From Pacificispira spongiicola (GTDB lineage Bacteria; Pseudomonadota; Alphaproteobacteria; UBA8366; Aestuariispiraceae), in assembly GCF_012926505.1 (NCBI RefSeq), contig NZ_JABBNT010000004.1:248001-312000 (forward strand): 64,000 nucleotides of DNA, given 5' to 3'. The position numbers were made by a program, and so were the translations under genes. The notes under the pieces are model-generated. The model ran no database searches. It saw nothing but the letters and a program-made list of their open reading frames with translations, and was not told where the DNA came from. Positions 36,743 to 45,272 of this stretch are shown piece after piece. The stretch's first letter is position 1. Every line of letters begins with the position of its first letter.

Positions 36743-38155
36743 ATGCCGCTATCGAGAGCGACGGCCGTGGAGGCGCCGGCCCAGGAAGGGTCGCGCGATC
36801 CGGAATTCGGGCCCTGGCTGGCCCAGGCGTCCATCCTTATCGTCGATGACGAACCCGGGATGCGGAACTTTCTTGTCCGCACGCTGGGGCCGCGCTGCAA
36901 GCGACTGGAAGAAGCGTCCGACGCGGCGGAGGCATCCCGCAAACTGGACGAAGCGCATTACGACGTCGTCATTCTGGACAATATCATGCCGGGCAAGACC
37001 GGGGTCGAATGGTTGGCCGAACAGCGCCAGATCGGGTTTTTCGCTGACGCGATCCTGATGACCGCCTTCGCCGATCTGGATACGGCGATCCAGGCGTTGC
37101 GGGCGGGCGCCGTTGACTTCGTCCTGAAACCCTTCCGGTCGAACCAGATTTTGAACGCGGTCGCGCGGTGTCTGGACCGCATGCGGCTGCAACGCGAAAA
37201 CTACGTCCTGCGTCACGAGTTACGCGCCATGACGGACCATGTCATGTTGCGCGACAACCTGATCGGACGGTCGCCGCAGATCCAGGATGTCCGCGACATG
37301 ATCGCCCGCGTCGCGCCGCTGCCGACATCAGTCCTGATCACCGGCGAATCCGGAACGGGGAAGGAAGTCGCCGCGCGGTCCATCCACACCCTGTCCGACC
37401 GGGCGGAAAAACCCTTCGTCCCGGTCAATTGCGCGGCCATCCCGACCGATATGATCGAAGCCGAGCTGTTCGGTCATCTGAAAGGGGCGTTCACCGGAGC
37501 GGATACGGCACGGGACGGATTGTTCATGCATGCCCAGGGCGGGACCCTGTTCCTGGACGAAATCGGCGAATTGCCGATGACGACGCAGACCAAGCTGTTG
37601 CGCGCGATCGAGGACCGCAAGGTCCGCCCCGTCGGGTCCGAACGCGAGGTGCCGGTCAATCTGCGTTTCGTCTTCGCCACCAATGCGGATCTTGAGGAGG
37701 AGGTGGACGCGGGCCGATTCCGGGCCGACCTGTTCTACCGCATCAATGTGATGCGGATTCCCATGCCGCCCCTGCGCGCGCGGGGGGAGGATATCGTCGA
37801 CCTGGCGTCGCAATTCATGGATCGGCTGTCGCGGCAATTGGGCATGCCCGCCGTCCCCATCGACGCGGCGGTGGCGGAAGGTCTCGTCGCCTATGACTGG
37901 CCGGGCAATGTGCGCGAATTGCGCAACCTGATCGAACGGTCCCTGATCTTAGGCCGCTTCCCCGCCGAAGTTCGGGCGGAACGCGCCGACGAGGATGTCG
38001 AAGAATCGGACGGGCCGGATTCCTTGGCGGAGGTTGAACGGCGCCACATCATGGCGATCCTGCGGGAGACCGGTGGCAACAGGACGGAAGCGGCACGGCG
38101 GCTGGGCGTATCCCGCAAGACCATCGACCGGAAATGCGCGACCTGGAACCTGTGA
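36743..38155 (+). CDS. Sigma-54-dependent response regulator (NtrC/DctD type)
   Basis: A 470-residue enhancer-binding protein. Receiver domain with acidic pair D35/D36 and phospho-acceptor D79 (VVILDNIMP); AAA+ domain with Walker A GESGTGKE at 201-208, the sigma-54-contact loop GAFTGA at 248-253 and Walker B GGTLFLDEIGE at 266-276; C-terminal Fis-type HTH (NRTEAARRLGVSRKTIDRK). GGGGAGG lies 6 bases before the ATG. It overlaps the kinase gene by 22 bases. Its probable target is the OFA transporter gene downstream. Confidence 0.95.
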   Translation: MPLSRATAVEAPAQEGSRDPEFGPWLAQASILIVDDEPGMRNFLVRTLGPRCKRLEEASDAAEASRKLDEAHYDVVILDNIMPGKTGVEWLAEQRQIGFFADAILMTAFADLDTAIQALRAGAVDFVLKPFRSNQILNAVARCLDRMRLQRENYVLRHELRAMTDHVMLRDNLIGRSPQIQDVRDMIARVAPLPTSVLITGESGTGKEVAARSIHTLSDRAEKPFVPVNCAAIPTDMIEAELFGHLKGAFTGADTARDGLFMHAQGGTLFLDEIGELPMTTQTKLLRAIEDRKVRPVGSEREVPVNLRFVFATNADLEEEVDAGRFRADLFYRINVMRIPMPPLRARGEDIVDLASQFMDRLSRQLGMPAVPIDAAVAEGLVAYDWPGNVRELRNLIERSLILGRFPAEVRAERADEDVEESDGPDSLAEVERRHIMAILRETGGNRTEAARRLGVSRKTIDRKCATWNL

Positions 38156-40194
38156 CCCCCGACAGCACCGACGCCTTGAAAGGGGGCGAAGCGCCGCCCG
38201 TCCGACCGACGCGGTCGGTGCGGTATCGGCTGCTGGCCATCGCGCTGCTGCCGACACTCGTTATTCTGCCGTTGCTGCTCGGCATCACCATGGCGCGCTG
38301 GAACGCGAAATTCGATTCCCTGCTGATTTCGAAGGTCAACGGCGATCTGACCATCGCCCACCAGTATTTCGAACGGCTGCTGGAGCATGCCGGGACGGAA
38401 GTGCAGGCGCTGGGCGATTCCGCGCGCTTCCGCGATGCAGTGTATGGGCAGGCCGGTCCTCTGTCGTCGCTGATGGAGCTGAACCGACAGTCCCTGGGGT
38501 TGGATTTCCTCTTTGTCCTGGACGAAAACGGCAGTGTCGTTTCCGCTTCCCCCGCCGTGAGCGAGGCCGACCTGCGGCGGCGTTGGCCCGTGATCGACGC
38601 GGCGCTGCAGGGGAGATCGCGGACGGCGGTCGACATCTTCAGCGGCCCGGAATTGGAAGCCCTGTCCCCCGATCTGGCAGCGCGGGCACGGTTCGGCCTG
38701 ATCCCGACCCCCAACGCCGTGCCGACGGAACGCGACGTCGAGGATCGCGGCATGGTCGTCCATACCGCCAGTCCCATCGACTTGCCGGGCGGTGGGCGCG
38801 GGGCCTTGGTCGGTGGAATCCTGCTGAACCGAAACCTTGTGTTCATCGATACGATCAACGATCTCGTCTATCGGGAGGCCAGCTTGCCGGAAGGCAGTCA
38901 GGGCACGGCGACCCTGTTCCTGGACGATGTCCGCGTCAGCACCAATGTGCGCCTGTTCGAGAATCGACGGGCGCTGGGGACGCGGGTGTCGAGTATCGTG
39001 CGGTCCACCGTGTTGGACGAAGGCCGGGTCTGGCTGGACAGCGCCTTCGTGGTCAATGACTGGTATATCTCCGCCTATGAACCGATCCGCGACAGTTATG
39101 GCGAGCGGGTCGGCATGCTGTATGTCGGGTTTCTGGAAGCGCCGTTCCGGGAGGCCAAGACGGCGACGGTCCTGACGATCATCGCCGCTTTTCTGATCAT
39201 CACGGCGGCCAGTGTGCCGATCTTCCTGCGCTGGGCGCGGGGTATCTTCAAGCCGCTGGAAAACATGACCCGGACCATCGGTCGGGTAGAAGCTGGGGAT
39301 TTGAGCGCGCGGACCGGGGCGGTCGCGTCGCACGACGAAATCGGCCGAGTGGCCGGGCATCTGGACCTGTTGCTGGATCAGGTGCAGGAACGTGACAGCC
39401 AATTGCGGGCGTGGAACGAGGAATTGAACGCGCGGGTCGACGAACGTACCCGCGAGCTTCGCGATGCCAACCGCCAGTTGGAGGCGACGACCAAGCAGTT
39501 GATCATGTCCGAGAAACTGGCCGCGATCGGCGAAATCACGGCCGGGGTGGCCCATGAGATCAACAATCCGATCGCCGTGATCCAGGGCAATCTGGAGGTC
39601 GTGCGCGAACAACTGGGTGCGCAGGCCGATTCCGTGCGGACGGAAATCCAACTGATCGACGAACAGGTGCAGCGGATCAACCTGATTGTCCTGAAGCTGC
39701 TGCAATTCGCGAAGCCGGAGGAATATGCCGGTTATGTCGAACGCTACGAACCGGGCGGCGTCATCGCGGATTGCCTGCCCCTGGTGCAGCACCTGTTGAA
39801 CAAGTCGGAAATCGAGGTCCGGCAGACACGCAGCGAAACCCGACTTGTTCTGATGAACCGGACGGAACTGCAGCAGGTTCTGGTCAACCTGATCGTGAAT
39901 GCAATTCATGCCATGCCCGATGGCGGGACACTGACCTTGGTCAGTATGGACGCCGCGGGGCCAGGCGAGAGTCCGGGGGTGCGGATAGAAGTTGCGGACA
40001 CCGGCACCGGCATGGCGCCCGATGTCGTGGCGAAAATCTTCGATCCGTTCTTCACCACCAAGCGGCGGGAAGGGACCGGATTGGGCCTGTCGATCAGCCG
40101 GACCCTGATCGATCGGCAAGGCGGTCGGATCTCCGTCGAAAGCGAGCCCGGCAAGGGGACGCGCTTCACGATCTGGCTGCCGGAAGCGGATTGA
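38134..40194 (+). CDS. Membrane sensor histidine kinase with periplasmic Cache domain
   Basis: A 686-residue kinase partner of the preceding regulator. TM1 about residues 32-52, a large periplasmic region (about 55-345) of double-Cache character, TM2 about 347-367, HAMP and coiled coil to about 465, HisKA with H474 in GVAHEINNPIAV, then the ATPase domain: N box NLIVNAIHAMPDGG, G1 DTGTGMAPD, F box DPFFTTK, G2 GTGLGLSIS. The DctB-like periplasmic sensor should see a small organic acid directly. It ends 340 bases before the OFA transporter gene. Confidence 0.94.
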   Translation: MRDLEPVTPDSTDALKGGEAPPVRPTRSVRYRLLAIALLPTLVILPLLLGITMARWNAKFDSLLISKVNGDLTIAHQYFERLLEHAGTEVQALGDSARFRDAVYGQAGPLSSLMELNRQSLGLDFLFVLDENGSVVSASPAVSEADLRRRWPVIDAALQGRSRTAVDIFSGPELEALSPDLAARARFGLIPTPNAVPTERDVEDRGMVVHTASPIDLPGGGRGALVGGILLNRNLVFIDTINDLVYREASLPEGSQGTATLFLDDVRVSTNVRLFENRRALGTRVSSIVRSTVLDEGRVWLDSAFVVNDWYISAYEPIRDSYGERVGMLYVGFLEAPFREAKTATVLTIIAAFLIITAASVPIFLRWARGIFKPLENMTRTIGRVEAGDLSARTGAVASHDEIGRVAGHLDLLLDQVQERDSQLRAWNEELNARVDERTRELRDANRQLEATTKQLIMSEKLAAIGEITAGVAHEINNPIAVIQGNLEVVREQLGAQADSVRTEIQLIDEQVQRINLIVLKLLQFAKPEEYAGYVERYEPGGVIADCLPLVQHLLNKSEIEVRQTRSETRLVLMNRTELQQVLVNLIVNAIHAMPDGGTLTLVSMDAAGPGESPGVRIEVADTGTGMAPDVVAKIFDPFFTTKRREGTGLGLSISRTLIDRQGGRISVESEPGKGTRFTIWLPEAD

Positions 40195-40214
40195 TTTTCA
40201 CCGATTCCGATTTG

Positions 40215-40225
40215 GACAAAATGTC
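40215..40225. promoter_or_regulatory. Upstream activator site 1 (GACAAAATGTC)
   Basis: An 11-bp inverted repeat GACA-AAA-TGTC in the gap after the kinase gene. Its centre (40220) is 43 bases, about four helical turns, from the centre of site 2 (40263), so both lie on one DNA face as expected for dimers of an NtrC-type activator. Confidence 0.6.
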
Positions 40226-40252
40226 GCACTTGGCTGGATTTCCGTGTCGGAT

Positions 40253-40273
40253 ATCGGGACAAAATGTCCCGAT
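40253..40273. promoter_or_regulatory. Upstream activator site 2, extended 21-bp palindrome
   Basis: The core GACAAAATGTC (40258-40268) is extended to exact 9-bp arms around AAA. Five Ts start at its end (40273-40277), so in RNA it could also act as a terminator for the kinase transcript; the near copy at 40215 supports an operator role. Both may be true. Confidence 0.65.
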
Positions 40274-40325
40274 TTTTGCAATGCAACATATTGAAAATAC
40301 GGCATTTTTGTTGGTTTTCCGCGAC

Positions 40326-40340
40326 TGGCACAAGGCTTGA
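40326..40340 (+). promoter_or_regulatory. Sigma-54 (-24/-12)-like promoter of the OFA transporter gene
   Basis: TGGCAC-AAGGC-TTGA matches TGGCAC-N5-TTGC except for A instead of C at the last position. It lies about 63 and 106 bases downstream of the two palindrome centres, a normal distance for an enhancer-binding activator, and leaves a leader of about 180 bases before the ATG at 40535. Confidence 0.5.
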
Positions 40341-40534
40341 GTTGCTACCTCCATTCCGTCTCTTTCGCGGGGCGGAAATCCAAATGGGGGGACCTCCGAT
40401 TCATCGATGGCCTTAGCGGCTGTTTTCTCAAGCCGCGCGCAGTTCAGGCGGGGACGGATCGGATGACGTTCAACCAATAAGCGGGATCGGCGCGGACAAC
40501 GCCGCCGGTTCCATAAACGGGAGGAACGCTGAGT

Positions 40535-42217
40535 ATGTTCGATAGCCTGAAAAAGGAACATATCGTTGCGGGGGAAGGGTTTAACCGGTGGAAGGTTCCG
40601 CCGGCGTCGATCGCCATTCACCTCTGCATCGGCTCCGTCTATGCATGGAGCATCTTCAACCCGCCGCTGACGAAGGAATTCGGTATCGTCGCGGCATCGT
40701 CCGGCGACTGGAGCCTGTCGTCGGTCGTCTGGATCTTCTCCGTCGCCATCGTCTTCCTGGGGCTGGCCGCGGCCTTTGCCGGGAAATGGCTGGAAGAAGT
40801 CGGCCCGCGCATGGTCGGCGTCGTCGCCGGTTTGCTCTGGGGCGGCGGTTTCATCATCGGCGGCATCGGGATCGCCACGCATCAGCTTTGGCTGCTGTAT
40901 CTGGGATATGGCGTCTTCGGCGGCTGCGGTCTCGGCCTCGGCTACGTTTCGCCTGTTTCGACCTTGATCCGCTGGTTCCCGGACCGGCGCGGCATGGCGA
41001 CCGGCATGGCGATCATGGGCTTCGGCGGCGGCGCGATGATCGCGGCGCCGATCAAGGAAGCCCTGCTGGCCATGTTCTACAAGGCCCCTGATTTCCTGGG
41101 TCCGGAAGGCGCCGTCCAAATGGTGACCGAAGGCGGCAAGCGCATGGCGGAAGTCGGCGGTCAGATGGTCGAGGTCGTGGTGGCGAGCGCGGCGCAGGTC
41201 GCGGCGGCCCCGGTTCCGCTGCAGGAAGGCGTCTATGTCGTCGGTACCGGCAACACGGGCGCGTCCGCGACGTTCTTCACGCTGGGCATCGCTTACTTCA
41301 TCGTCATGATCGTCGCCGCCTTCTCCTACCGCGTTCCGGCGGCGGGTTGGAAGCCGGCCGGCTGGACCCCGCCGACGCAGGATCAGGCCGCGAAGCGCAT
41401 GATCACGCATAAGGACGTGCATATCGACCAAGCCCTGAAGACGCCGCAGTTCTACCTGTTGTGGATCGTGCTGTGCTTCAACGTGACGGCCGGGATCGGG
41501 GTGATCGGCGTCGCTAAGACGATGATGGGGGAAATCTTCGGCTCCACGCTGCCGTTGATCGTCAACTCGGCTTTTGCCGCGACCTATGTGTTGATGATTT
41601 CGGTCTTCAACATGGTGGGCCGCTTCTTCTGGGCCTCCACGTCGGACTTCATCGGACGGAAGAACACCTATCATATCTTCTTCGTCCTGGGCATCATCCT
41701 GTATCTGTCGATCCCGTTCGCGGCCCAGCAGGTCAGCGCCAATCCGGCGGTGACGTGGCTGGTCATGTTCTATGCCGCGACCATGATCATCTTCACAATG
41801 TATGGCGGTGGTTTCGCGACGATCCCGGCCTATCTGGCCGATATCTTCGGGACCAAGTTCGTGGGCGGTATCCATGGTCGTCTGTTGACGGCGTGGAGCA
41901 CGGCAGGCGTGCTGGGGCCGTTGGCCATCACGCAGTTGCGCGGCGCGTCCTTGACGTCGTCCATCCGCGATCTGGCCGATAAGGTCGACCCGGCGGCCTT
42001 CCAGGCGAAGTTCGGGGCGAGTATCGAACAGCTGGATACGCTGGTGGCGGCAAAGACCGTCACCGTCGCCCGGTTGATGGAGATCGCGCCCGCGGGCACG
42101 GTCGATCCGACGCCCAGCCTCTACAACACCACAATGTACGCCATGGCGGGCCTGCTGGTGATCGCGCTGTTCGCGAACATCTTGGTCAAGCCGGTGGACG
42201 ATAAACACCATATGTGA
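40535..42217 (+). CDS. OFA family MFS transporter (oxalate/formate antiporter-like), extended form
   Basis: A 560-residue major facilitator protein. The N-terminal SIAIHLCIGSVYAWSIFNPPLTKEFG and the GGCGLGLGYVSPVSTLIRWFPDRRGMATGMAIMGFGGGAMI segment are OFA hallmarks. It is well above the usual 400-430 residues because of a roughly 75-residue insert after about residue 172, before YVVGTGNTGASATFF, and a roughly 60-residue insert before the last TM (IRDLADKVDPAAFQAKFGAS...). GGGAGGA precedes the ATG. The substrate, probably a small mono- or dicarboxylate, should be the signal sensed by the adjacent kinase. Confidence 0.9.
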   Translation: MFDSLKKEHIVAGEGFNRWKVPPASIAIHLCIGSVYAWSIFNPPLTKEFGIVAASSGDWSLSSVVWIFSVAIVFLGLAAAFAGKWLEEVGPRMVGVVAGLLWGGGFIIGGIGIATHQLWLLYLGYGVFGGCGLGLGYVSPVSTLIRWFPDRRGMATGMAIMGFGGGAMIAAPIKEALLAMFYKAPDFLGPEGAVQMVTEGGKRMAEVGGQMVEVVVASAAQVAAAPVPLQEGVYVVGTGNTGASATFFTLGIAYFIVMIVAAFSYRVPAAGWKPAGWTPPTQDQAAKRMITHKDVHIDQALKTPQFYLLWIVLCFNVTAGIGVIGVAKTMMGEIFGSTLPLIVNSAFAATYVLMISVFNMVGRFFWASTSDFIGRKNTYHIFFVLGIILYLSIPFAAQQVSANPAVTWLVMFYAATMIIFTMYGGGFATIPAYLADIFGTKFVGGIHGRLLTAWSTAGVLGPLAITQLRGASLTSSIRDLADKVDPAAFQAKFGASIEQLDTLVAAKTVTVARLMEIAPAGTVDPTPSLYNTTMYAMAGLLVIALFANILVKPVDDKHHM

Positions 42218-42240
42218 CGAAGGGTTCCTAAACCGGCCGT

Positions 42241-42311
42241 GGTTGCCCCACTTCCGCGGTCGGTTCTTTCGTTACTGGTCCTTGGCGCCCGCTTCCGTGC
42301 GAAGCGGGCGT
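42241..42311 (+). repeat. 71-bp repeat, copy 1 (contains the OFA terminator)
   Basis: Aligns without gaps to 45169-45239 with about 60 of 71 bases identical. It starts GGTTGC, contains CGGTCGGTTCTTTCG and ends in a 10-bp GC-rich hairpin. Conservation reaches some 45 bases ahead of the hairpin, beyond what a terminator needs. Confidence 0.8.
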
Positions 42312-42317
42312 TTTTTT
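42286..42317 (+). terminator. Rho-independent terminator of the OFA transporter gene
   Basis: CGCCCGCTTC (42286-42295) pairs with GAAGCGGGCG (42301-42310), 5-base loop, then seven Ts. The T run touches the stop codon of the convergent LysR gene. Confidence 0.92.
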
Positions 42318-43221
42318 AATCGGCATTTCGCGATGCGTCTCTTGCGGCATCGGCCTCCGCAAGAAGCCATTCCCGGAACGGACCTGCATCGGGATGCGAC
42401 GCTCCCTTTTCCGGCTCGACGAGGTAAAAGCACTCCTCAATCTCGACGGAATGGTCGAACGGTCGGACCAAGCGGCCCGATGACAGTTCTTTCATCGCCA
42501 TAGAGTGCCGACCCAAGGCCACGCCGCCACCGTTCGCCGCGACTTCAAAAGCCATCAACGACGTGTCGAAATGCAGCCCTGACCCCGCATTGACCCGGGT
42601 TGCGCCCGCCGCCGCCAACCAGGTCGCCCATCCGTCCTGATAGCCGAGAACGTGCAGAAGGTTTTCACCCGCCAAATCGTCGGGCGCGGTCAAACGTTCC
42701 GCAACGGAGGGGAGGCAGAGCGGCGTCAACTGTTCCCAAGTCAACCGGGACGCGGAAAAGCCGGACCAGTGTCCGAGGCCATACCGTATGTCGAGGTCAT
42801 AGCCCTCCATTTCGTAATCGGAGGCCCAAATGGACGAAACGATCCGCACATTAATTGTCGGGTGGGTTTCGATGAAACGCGGCAATTTTGCCGCCAGCCA
42901 ATTGACGGCGAATCCGATCGGTGCGCGGACCAACAAGGATTCTTCCGTCCGCGCGCCGAAAACTTCTTCGGTCCCGGCGGTCAGCCGGTCGAACGCGTCC
43001 TGCACCTTGGGCAGATAGGCCGCGCCGATCTTGGTCAGGACCAGGCTTCGCGGCAGCCTTTCGAACAACGGTTCCCGCAAGTGATGCTCAAGCAGTTTCA
43101 CATGCTTTGAAACCGCCGCCTGGGTCAGGTTCAGTTCCGTTGCCGCATGCGTGAAATTCAGGTGGCGGGCGGCTGCTTCGAAAGCCCGCAACCAGACGAG
43201 CGGGGGGAGGCGTTGCGGCAT
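42316..43221 (-). CDS. LysR family transcriptional regulator (GcvA-like)
   Basis: A 301-residue regulator starting MPQRLPPLVWLRAFEAAARHLNFTHAATELNLTQAAVSKHVKLLEHHLREPLFERLPRSLVLT, a GcvA/AmpR-type HTH. The effector domain runs from about residue 95 to 290. The open frame continues to 43392, but ATG 43221 matches the family N-terminus. It is divergent from the secreted serine hydrolase gene (43409) and, by analogy with AmpR and AmpC, may regulate it. Confidence 0.92.
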   Translation of the reverse strand: MPQRLPPLVWLRAFEAAARHLNFTHAATELNLTQAAVSKHVKLLEHHLREPLFERLPRSLVLTKIGAAYLPKVQDAFDRLTAGTEEVFGARTEESLLVRAPIGFAVNWLAAKLPRFIETHPTINVRIVSSIWASDYEMEGYDLDIRYGLGHWSGFSASRLTWEQLTPLCLPSVAERLTAPDDLAGENLLHVLGYQDGWATWLAAAGATRVNAGSGLHFDTSLMAFEVAANGGGVALGRHSMAMKELSSGRLVRPFDHSVEIEECFYLVEPEKGASHPDAGPFREWLLAEADAARDASRNAD

Positions 43222-43408
43222 GGCGGTTCTCGATCGAACGTTTCGGTGGAGAAGGGTATCCCCAACGCAACCATAACAAAAACAATATCTAAGGCCCGGA
43301 AATGGTTGTTTGTGACCCTGTCGCTCCGGACGCAAAGCTTTAGGGAAGGAAACAGAGGTATCCGCAGTTGCGTCGGAAATAGCGGAACACAAATTGGGGA
43401 GGATCAGA

Positions 43409-45157
43409 ATGGGTATCTACGGCATCAGAATTGTCGCATCATTATCTCTTGTGGCTTGCATGTTTATGTCCGGACCGGTCTGGGCCGAGGCGCCGGATTG
43501 GACGGCGACGTCGAGTTATACCGCGCCCGAAACGGCGTCCGTGGGGGCGCCCTTCGCGGGACGCCTGCTGTTTGAAACCACCGCGATGACCGTCGACGCG
43601 ACCCCGGCGGATCAATTTGTCCAGAAACCATGGGCCTGGTGGGGATTGTTCGATTTCCTTGCGGAAAAGGACCCTGCCGGCAGCGTTCCGCTTTTCGATC
43701 TGGATACCACTTTGTTTCCCGGTTTGGCGATGGACCTTGTCGTCAGCGCGGCGGGGGATGTGATTCCCGCGCAACGCGGCCTGATCCGGAAGCCGGTTGC
43801 CGAACGGACGGCGAGTTTCTGGGAAATGATCGTCGGGCCGGGGCGCGCCTGGGATATCGGTGACGGCTGGTCTCGCGCCAGTTTTCCGATCAGCCTCGTC
43901 CAATCCTATGAGGGAGAGGCCTGGGTTGGTTTGGCCCGCTTTGACTATAAGGGCGATGAGATTACGCCCTTGCGCGTTGAATTTTCCTCTGTGTCCGCCG
44001 GCGGCTTCATTTTCTGGGACGCCGATTTCGATGTGACTGCTTGGGGTGAAATTCCGGTGACGCGCGGTGATACCGCCGTCGATCCGACCGCACTGGCTTC
44101 GGCCCTCCAACAAGAGCGCGCCGGTCAGCCGGGGCGCGCGCCGCTGGCGGAACTCGGGGAGGGGTTCGCTGCGGCGCGCGCTTCGATGGACGCTGCGGGG
44201 ACCCTGGGGCTTGTCGTGTTGAAAGACGACACGCTTTATATGGATCCGGTCGAGACGCCGTTCGGAACCTATCCGTATCCCTATGACATGCGGGTCGGCG
44301 TTTGGTCGGCGACCAAGTCGCTCATTCCCGGTATGGCGGCGTTGCGACTGGCACAGAAATACGGCACCGATTTCCTGGACATGTCGATCGTTGGGTTTTT
44401 CGAGGAAGGCAAGGAATTCGATTATATCGACGATGCCGCCCGCACGCGCTGGGCTGACGTAACCATTCGCGATGCATTGAACATGTCCACCGGAATGGGG
44501 GCGACCGGGTACGATCCGAACTGGGCGGCGGACAATCTGAATACCTATCAATGGTCCTATTCATACGATCCGGCCGATCAGATTCGGCACTACTTCAACG
44601 TGGGTCCCAATCCGGACGTATCCGGCCCCGGTGAGAAGATGGTCTATATCGATCAGGATATGTGGATCGCCACACTATCCATGCAGCGTTTTCTCCAATC
44701 CAAGGAAGGGGCGAGTGCGACCGTGTTGGGGATGCTGCAACATGAGGTTTACGACGTGATCGGCGCGGACCATTTTGCCGCCGGTACGGGCTATACCGAT
44801 ACCGGTGCGCCGGGCGTGCCGCTATCGGCGTGGGGCGCCCTGCCGACAGTGGATATCTTGACCAAGGCCGGGGCCTTGATCGCGCATGGCGGTAAGGCCC
44901 CGGACGGAAGCCAGATTCTCCATGAAGGCCTCGTTGCCGGACTGTCGGACGGCGCCGACTACGGCCTGACCTTCTGGCGGTATGATGCCGACGGCGTCGT
45001 CATTCCCTATATGGCAGGGTCCGGCGGCAATGATGTGCTGTGTCTGCCGAACAGCATGGTCGTTGTGACGCTGGGCCGCGACAGCTTCAACGTCGATGTC
45101 AGCGACGAAACGCATGCCGCCCTGATCGCCGCCGCGCGTGCCGTTCAACCGTTCTGA
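43409..45157 (+). CDS. Secreted serine hydrolase, class C beta-lactamase-related
   Basis: A 582-residue protein with a signal peptide (MGIYGIRIVASLSLVACMF..., cleavage near WAEA). Residues about 30-250 form an N-terminal region I do not recognise, rich in beta structure. The C-terminal part (about 265-580) has the S-x-x-K nucleophile motif SATK (S300, K303), a YID motif near 413 in place of YxN, and GSGGND near the end. Such proteins are esterases, peptidases or lactamase-like. GGGGAGG precedes ATG 43409. It is divergent from a LysR gene. Confidence 0.84.
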   Translation: MGIYGIRIVASLSLVACMFMSGPVWAEAPDWTATSSYTAPETASVGAPFAGRLLFETTAMTVDATPADQFVQKPWAWWGLFDFLAEKDPAGSVPLFDLDTTLFPGLAMDLVVSAAGDVIPAQRGLIRKPVAERTASFWEMIVGPGRAWDIGDGWSRASFPISLVQSYEGEAWVGLARFDYKGDEITPLRVEFSSVSAGGFIFWDADFDVTAWGEIPVTRGDTAVDPTALASALQQERAGQPGRAPLAELGEGFAAARASMDAAGTLGLVVLKDDTLYMDPVETPFGTYPYPYDMRVGVWSATKSLIPGMAALRLAQKYGTDFLDMSIVGFFEEGKEFDYIDDAARTRWADVTIRDALNMSTGMGATGYDPNWAADNLNTYQWSYSYDPADQIRHYFNVGPNPDVSGPGEKMVYIDQDMWIATLSMQRFLQSKEGASATVLGMLQHEVYDVIGADHFAAGTGYTDTGAPGVPLSAWGALPTVDILTKAGALIAHGGKAPDGSQILHEGLVAGLSDGADYGLTFWRYDADGVVIPYMAGSGGNDVLCLPNSMVVVTLGRDSFNVDVSDETHAALIAAARAVQPF

Positions 45158-45168
45158 TCGCCGATCCC

Positions 45169-45247
45169 GGTTGCTTCACGGCAACGGTCGGTTCTTTCGG
45201 TACGGGTTCTTGGCGCCCGCTTCCACGCGAAGCGGGCGTCTTGTTTT
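45169..45247 (+). repeat. 71-bp repeat, copy 2 (45169-45239), with terminator hairpin
   Basis: Second copy of the element at 42241-42311. The hairpin CGCCCGCTTC (45214-45223) with GAAGCGGGCG (45229-45238) is exactly conserved and its loop differs by two bases; TCTTGTTTT follows. It should terminate the serine hydrolase transcript before the convergent matR. Confidence 0.8.
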
Positions 45248-45272
45248 CCGCATGTCATTGGCAGAGGCGAGG

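Noticed and set aside
37891-40119. 742-codon minus-strand frame opposite the response regulator and kinase
   Set aside because: Shadow of the kinase reading frame; no family resemblance and no ribosome-binding site.
40166-42211. 681-codon minus-strand frame opposite the OFA transporter
   Set aside because: Shadow frame with low-complexity R/D/H content across a well-defined membrane protein.
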